The position numbers and the translations under genes are program-made. This document shows positions 6,262-9,508 of a stretch of 9,508 bases of DNA, in pieces. The stretch is taken from the NCBI GenBank assembly GCA_016932295.1, contig JAFGDC010000376.1:1-9508 (forward strand), written 5' to 3'. Numbering within the stretch: position 1 is the first letter of the stretch; the number at the start of each line of letters is the position of its first letter. Origin of the DNA: a candidate division CSSED10-310 bacterium (GTDB lineage Bacteria; CSSED10-310; JAFGDC01). Below the pieces are notes generated by a model that was not told the DNA's origin, did no database searches, and worked only from the letters and a program-made list of their open reading frames with translations.

Positions 6262-8007
6262 GTGAAACAGTATTGGATCGTGTTCGCCTGTTCGATGTCG
6301 CTTCTCTGGACTGCATTTGTTCTTCCAGTCGCTTGTCTTGCAACCGCCGCTGATTCCCTTGCTTCCGGCCGGTTGGTGGGTGCCGCCGCGCACGGCCTTA
6401 CTACGACACCTCCTGTGCATGTTCGACCGGCGCCATGTCTTGCACCATCGGACGATCAGGCCGTACCGAATGAGCTTATCAACCTGAGAAGCCTGGATTC
6501 AGACTGGCGGCCGCCGGTTGATCGTGCGGCCTGGACCGAGGACCGGGTGCAGAATGTCCCTACTTCCGGACAGGGACTGGTGGACGTGATCGTAGGCGAT
6601 GACGGATATCTGTACTGCGGTTTCTATGATGACCAGTATTTCCCCGGCAGTCCACCGCCACATGCCGTGTATATCAAGCGCTCCACCGATGGAGGCCAGA
6701 CCTGGGGCAATCCTGACAGCGGGGCCAACGGCTTCGCCCTTAACGGCCTGTTCACCGACCGCCCGTCCCTGGAGGTCTTTCAGACAACTCCCGGTTCCTA
6801 CCGGCTTGCGGTGGCGGTGGCCGCACCATATCCGCTTGTATCATCAGCACTTGACATCATCGTCTGCTGGAAAGACATCGGTTCGACGGATGACTTCACC
6901 ATGGTCTCGGTACAGAACGATGTATCGGAAAACTATCTCATGCCCCGCATCAAGGCCGTCACCAGGCCGTCAAATCCGAGCTATTCACGCCTGGTCTGCG
7001 CCAGTTACGGATACTCCGACGGGCGGTTGTGGTGCGACTGGTCAGATACGAATGGAACGAGTTTCGGCAACTACAGTGGGATCAATCCCGCCACGGACCA
7101 GGTTGAAGTTTGGCGGGCGGATTTCATGGAAGACACCGAGAATGACCGCTTGTATTGCGTGTGGGCAACGGCGGTGCTTGCCGATCCCGATCACCCGTGC
7201 GTCCTGATGGCACTTTCCACTTCCCAGGGCGGCGCTTGGTTCACGGACCTGTACAGGATGAGCCCTGCTTCCTGGAACTACTGCGCCGAACCGGACGCGG
7301 CAATCGCCGACAATCCCCTGCAACTGGACAAGACCTTCATGCTGGCCTGGTCCGGACAGGAATCTCCCGCCTCCTTGTTCAACCTCTACTCGACACACCA
7401 GTATCTCGATGTGGTGAGCGTGGGTCCCGGTGATACCTGGAATCCCTCTCCAACCGGTTTTCCTGTCGTGCGGTCCGTCGTATACGCGGATGTCGATTAC
7501 GACAATACGATGCCGGCGATCATCGAGGATCCGCACCTGCTGAACGGTGGCTACCGGGTGGCATTGGTCGATCAACATCAAGCGGCTCTTGCGCGGGTGC
7601 GCTATACCGAATGCGGCTTCTCTTCACCCGGCGCCTGGATCACGCCTGAGATCGTCACCGGCAGTACCGCCGATCCCGCACGACAGGGCAGCACTGCGCT
7701 GTCCATGGGAGTTGGTTACGGACCGCCTGCTTTCCAGGATAGACGTTGCGCCGTATGGCCCGATTTCCGTGATCCGGAGGCTCCGCCGAACAATTATTGC
7801 GCATGGGCTGATCTCACCACGCAACCGAGTCCGACGTTTACTCCGGGTGTTACTGCCACGCCGCCCGTCACGCCCACACCGACTGCCACACCGACGGCCG
7901 CGCCGATTCCCAGCCTCGACCCGGCGGGAGGAATCATCCTGGTCTCGATCCTTGGTGGTCTCTTGCTGATACAGACGCGCATTGTCCGCAGGGACCGTGA
8001 GACTTAA
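6262..8007 (+). CDS. Secreted Asp-box protein with TP-rich linker and IPTL-like C-terminal anchor
   Basis: Exported protein of unknown function (581 aa from the GTG). Signal peptide 1-29/30: Lys2, hydrophobic core about 5-24, cleavage probably at ATA-AD. Body about 31-520 is rich in Trp, Tyr, Asp and short strands, with one full Asp-box, STDGGQTW (141-148), and a second that has lost its Asp, STSQGGAW (319-326). This is the sequence style of sialidase-like (BNR) beta-propellers, but I see no sialidase catalytic set, so no enzyme activity is assigned. Eleven or so Cys residues suggest disulfides. Residues 522-548 are a Thr/Pro-rich linker, then IPSLDPAGG, a hydrophobic span (about 558-571) and a basic RIVRRDR tail. 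This resembles exosortase-type sorting signals. It follows RR2 after 64 bases and overlaps the pseudouridine synthase start. Secretion is well supported; anchoring by an exosortase is likely; the role is unknown. Confidence 0.85.
   Translation: MKQYWIVFACSMSLLWTAFVLPVACLATAADSLASGRLVGAAAHGLTTTPPVHVRPAPCLAPSDDQAVPNELINLRSLDSDWRPPVDRAAWTEDRVQNVPTSGQGLVDVIVGDDGYLYCGFYDDQYFPGSPPPHAVYIKRSTDGGQTWGNPDSGANGFALNGLFTDRPSLEVFQTTPGSYRLAVAVAAPYPLVSSALDIIVCWKDIGSTDDFTMVSVQNDVSENYLMPRIKAVTRPSNPSYSRLVCASYGYSDGRLWCDWSDTNGTSFGNYSGINPATDQVEVWRADFMEDTENDRLYCVWATAVLADPDHPCVLMALSTSQGGAWFTDLYRMSPASWNYCAEPDAAIADNPLQLDKTFMLAWSGQESPASLFNLYSTHQYLDVVSVGPGDTWNPSPTGFPVVRSVVYADVDYDNTMPAIIEDPHLLNGGYRVALVDQHQAALARVRYTECGFSSPGAWITPEIVTGSTADPARQGSTALSMGVGYGPPAFQDRRCAVWPDFRDPEAPPNNYCAWADLTTQPSPTFTPGVTATPPVTPTPTATPTAAPIPSLDPAGGIILVSILGGLLLIQTRIVRRDRET
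6682..6705 (+). other. Asp-box (BNR) motif in the exoprotein
   Basis: The codons read Ser-Thr-Asp-Gly-Gly-Gln-Thr-Trp, matching the S-x-D-x-G-x-x-W Asp-box consensus of sialidase-like and related beta-propellers. It lies in the N-terminal third of the mature protein. Confidence 0.75.
7825..7905 (+). repeat. Thr/Pro-rich low-complexity linker
   Basis: The coding sequence becomes a run of Thr, Pro and Ala codons (TPTPTATPTAAP style) just before the C-terminal membrane span. Such linkers commonly connect exported domains to a surface anchor and are often glycosylated; glycosylation here is inference. Confidence 0.8.
7906..8004 (+). other. IPTL-like C-terminal sorting signal
   Basis: The last 33 residues comprise IPSLDPAGG, a short hydrophobic helix and a basic cluster (RIVRRDR). 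The order motif-helix-basic tail and the IPSL start resemble IPTL-CTERM signals (IPTLxxWG), which are paired with an exosortase. The Trp of the canonical motif is missing (Ala here), so the cognate enzyme may be a variant. No exosortase gene is in this window. Confidence 0.55.
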
Positions 8008-8716
8008 TCGATTCCTGGCCCTCGCTGGGATCGGCAGCCGCCGGGCCTGCGAAAAGATCATCGCCGCCCGGCGGGTGACGGTCAACGATCATATCGCCGA
8101 TTCTCCGGCGTTGGATATACTCGCTTCGGATCGAGTCAGGGTGGATGGTCGTCCATTGGCCATGGTGAAGACTGCCACCTACATGCTGAACAAACCCCTC
8201 GGTGTGGTTTGCACGGTGAAGGACACTCACGGTGCCCGCACGGTGCTCGATCTCGCCCGAAAAGGCGGCGTCCGGGTGCGGTTATATCCGGTCGGCAGGC
8301 TCGACAAGAACAGCCGCGGCCTGATCCTGCTTTCCAATCACGGGGATCTTGCTAATCGCCTGTTGCACCCACGATACGAGGTGGAGAAGGAGTACCTCGT
8401 TCATCTCGATGAACCACTGACTCCAGGACAGATGACGCGTTTCGCCAAGGGTGTCCAACTGGCGGAGGGCGTCACGGCGCCCTGTCGGATAGAACCGTTG
8501 GAGACGGGGTACAGGATCATCCTGAGACAAGGCTGGAAGAGGCAGATCCGCCGGATGTTCAAGGCACTGGGGCGGGATACAACGGATCTGCAACGCGTTC
8601 GCATCGGTTCGGTGCATCTGGGTGATCTTGCCGAAGGTGAACTCAGGCCACTGTCAGCCGGTGAAGTGGATGTCCTGATGCGGGTGGTGGGGTTACCGGC
8701 GCCGGGCACCGGGTGA
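7997..8716 (+). CDS. RsuA/RluB/RluE/RluF-family rRNA pseudouridine synthase
   Basis: Cytoplasmic enzyme that isomerises a specific uridine in rRNA to pseudouridine. From the GTG at 7997 (239 aa) the protein begins MRLNRFLALAGIGSRR, the standard start of the family's S4 RNA-binding domain (about 1-55). A TTG at 7982 would add five residues and has no better site. The catalytic region carries YPVGRLDKNSRGLILL with catalytic Asp103, followed by the NHGDLANRLLHP and EKEYLV segments, and later RQGWKRQIRRMF. From memory the DKNS...HGDL and PCRIEPL segments look closest to the RluF branch (23S rRNA) rather than RsuA (16S), but the target uridine cannot be assigned safely. The gene starts inside the last 11 bases of the exoprotein gene, so it is probably translated from the same message. 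Length is normal for the family. Confidence 0.92.
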   Translation: MRLNRFLALAGIGSRRACEKIIAARRVTVNDHIADSPALDILASDRVRVDGRPLAMVKTATYMLNKPLGVVCTVKDTHGARTVLDLARKGGVRVRLYPVGRLDKNSRGLILLSNHGDLANRLLHPRYEVEKEYLVHLDEPLTPGQMTRFAKGVQLAEGVTAPCRIEPLETGYRIILRQGWKRQIRRMFKALGRDTTDLQRVRIGSVHLGDLAEGELRPLSAGEVDVLMRVVGLPAPGTG

Positions 8717-8729
8717 GACTGGATCTGTA

Positions 8730-8782
8730 CGTGGTGTAGCACTCCCACGCCAGCCGCACACCTGCGCAACCTATCGTTCGCA
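8730..8782. terminator. Weak inverted repeats in the convergent intergenic gap
   Basis: The 86-base gap between the two convergent genes holds two small hairpins: CGTGG/CCACG (8730-8749, 10-base loop) and TGCG(C)AAC/GTTCGCA (8763-8782, 5-base loop, one bulged C). Neither has a T-tract on either strand. They may help end transcription from both sides, but this is a weak call. Confidence 0.25.
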
Positions 8783-8802
8783 AAGGTTCAGCCCCAGGAC
8801 TA

Positions 8803-9508
8803 TCACCGCTTTCCCCGCCGGCAGAATTCCGCCAATCCCAGTGTAAATCCCACCAGGATCAAGACGCGATCGTAGATGGTGACCAAGACCAGGGCGGGTA
8901 ATCTGGAAACGCCGTGCCGGCGGATGAAGAAAGCCCAGAAATCGACGTTTACCGCGGTGAAGGCGGCTGCAGAGAGAACGAACGCCAGCAGTGCCGGCGG
9001 TGGGCCGAAGGGCAGCAACAATACACTGAGCAACAGGAGGGGGGTGAGGGGCAGGGAAAGAAGTACGGGAAGATGATGATGCGTCATACCGGGGCACAGG
9101 TTCGTCACTGAAGTCACGAGCTTGTCCAGTTTCCGCCGGCACATCGCCGACATCTGGCTCCTGGTCATCCTGATCTTGCGGTGCGTGAAGGAAACGGCAT
9201 CGTAGTGCGCCAGATGAGTGACGGCCAACTGTTTGTTCAGTCTGACCAGGCAGCCCTGACCGGCCAGCCGATAACCGAATTCCTCGTCCTCTACGGTCGG
9301 TTCGGAGACTGATTCGTCAAATCCTCCATGCGCCAGAAAGCGCTCTCTCCGTATAGCAAAGCAGAATGTCGAGGCGATCATGGTGTCAGCCCTGGAAATA
9401 CGCGAATAATAGAAATGGTAGTAATCGTTCTGATAGGCGGTGAACAGGTCCGTGCCGGGTTCGGCGGCGGTGTAGATGCCTTGCATTGCATTGATTTCTG
9501 GGGAGGCG
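8803..9508 (-). CDS. Family 2 glycosyltransferase with C-terminal membrane helices (5' truncated)
   Basis: C-terminal part of a GT-A fold transferase that moves a sugar from a nucleotide donor to a lipid or polysaccharide acceptor at the inner membrane. The reading frame runs open off the right edge; the Met codon at 9484-9486 is internal, because the upstream codons (ASPEINA) remain in frame and the sequence already looks like mid-domain GT2. Visible family features: AIRRERFLAHGGFDES followed by VEDEEFGYRLAGQG, the GGFDE and ED regions of the acceptor/catalytic half. The DXD donor motif would lie outside the window. Three hydrophobic helices follow (about residues 139-160, 164-184 and 196-219 from that Met), then a basic end. 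It is convergent with the pseudouridine synthase and so belongs to another transcription unit. Donor and acceptor are not predictable. Confidence 0.88.
   Translation of the reverse strand, partial: ASPEINAMQGIYTAAEPGTDLFTAYQNDYYHFYYSRISRADTMIASTFCFAIRRERFLAHGGFDESVSEPTVEDEEFGYRLAGQGCLVRLNKQLAVTHLAHYDAVSFTHRKIRMTRSQMSAMCRRKLDKLVTSVTNLCPGMTHHHLPVLLSLPLTPLLLLSVLLLPFGPPPALLAFVLSAAAFTAVNVDFWAFFIRRHGVSRLPALVLVTIYDRVLILVGFTLGLAEFCRRGKR

Noticed and set aside
6319..6339. Lipoprotein lipobox around Cys25 of the exoprotein
   Set aside because: The residues before the Cys are Leu-Pro-Val-Ala; Pro at -3 does not fit a lipobox, while a normal signal peptidase I site (ATA-AD) follows.
7042..7581. Minus-strand open frame (179 codons) opposite the exoprotein
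   Set aside because: The plus-strand frame is continuous from signal peptide to anchor and explains the region; the antisense product has no features.
7825..7905. CRISPR-like or tandem DNA repeat in the CCGAC/CACACC-rich stretch
   Set aside because: The short irregular repeats follow the Thr/Pro codon pattern of the linker; there are no regular repeat-spacer units.

Overview
This window reads as a moderately GC-rich diderm bacterium. The grounds are NtrC-type (AAA+, Fis-HTH) response regulators, an inner-membrane kinase with a periplasmic sensor, a secreted protein with a Thr/Pro-rich linker and an IPTL-like C-terminal sorting signal, and a membrane-bound family 2 glycosyltransferase. No gene fixes the taxon. 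The CTERM-type exoprotein with a TP-rich tail is compatible with several environmental or candidate phyla and with proteobacteria, so I do not name one.

Layout. Bases 2-181 are the 3' end of an unrecognised plus-strand gene. A possible 28-codon hydrophobic small ORF (174-260) overlaps its end. Then come two consecutive kinase/regulator pairs on the plus strand: HK1 (280-1707) with RR1 (1694-3088), and HK2 (about 3160-4851) with RR2 (4848-6197). In both pairs the genes overlap (14 and 4 bases), so translation within each pair is probably coupled. After a 64-base gap comes a secreted, C-terminally anchored protein with an Asp-box (6262-8007). It overlaps an RsuA/RluB/RluF-type pseudouridine synthase (7997-8716). 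The plus-strand run ends there and meets a convergent, 5'-truncated glycosyltransferase on the minus strand (8803-9508).

How the genes may work together. The kinases and regulators have intact phospho-transfer residues, so two complete phosphorelays are encoded side by side. The main point of interest is the sigma54-contact loop of the regulators. RR1 has DAFTGA, one residue off consensus, while RR2 has RVATGV, which lacks the hallmark Phe, although its ATPase motifs look intact. The two regulators may therefore act differently on sigma54 RNA polymerase, or one may modulate the other. The exoprotein directly downstream is a candidate target or signal-linked partner by position only. I found no convincing sigma54 promoter, RNA gene, CRISPR array, insertion sequence or attachment site. 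No gene-free stretch exceeds 300 bases.
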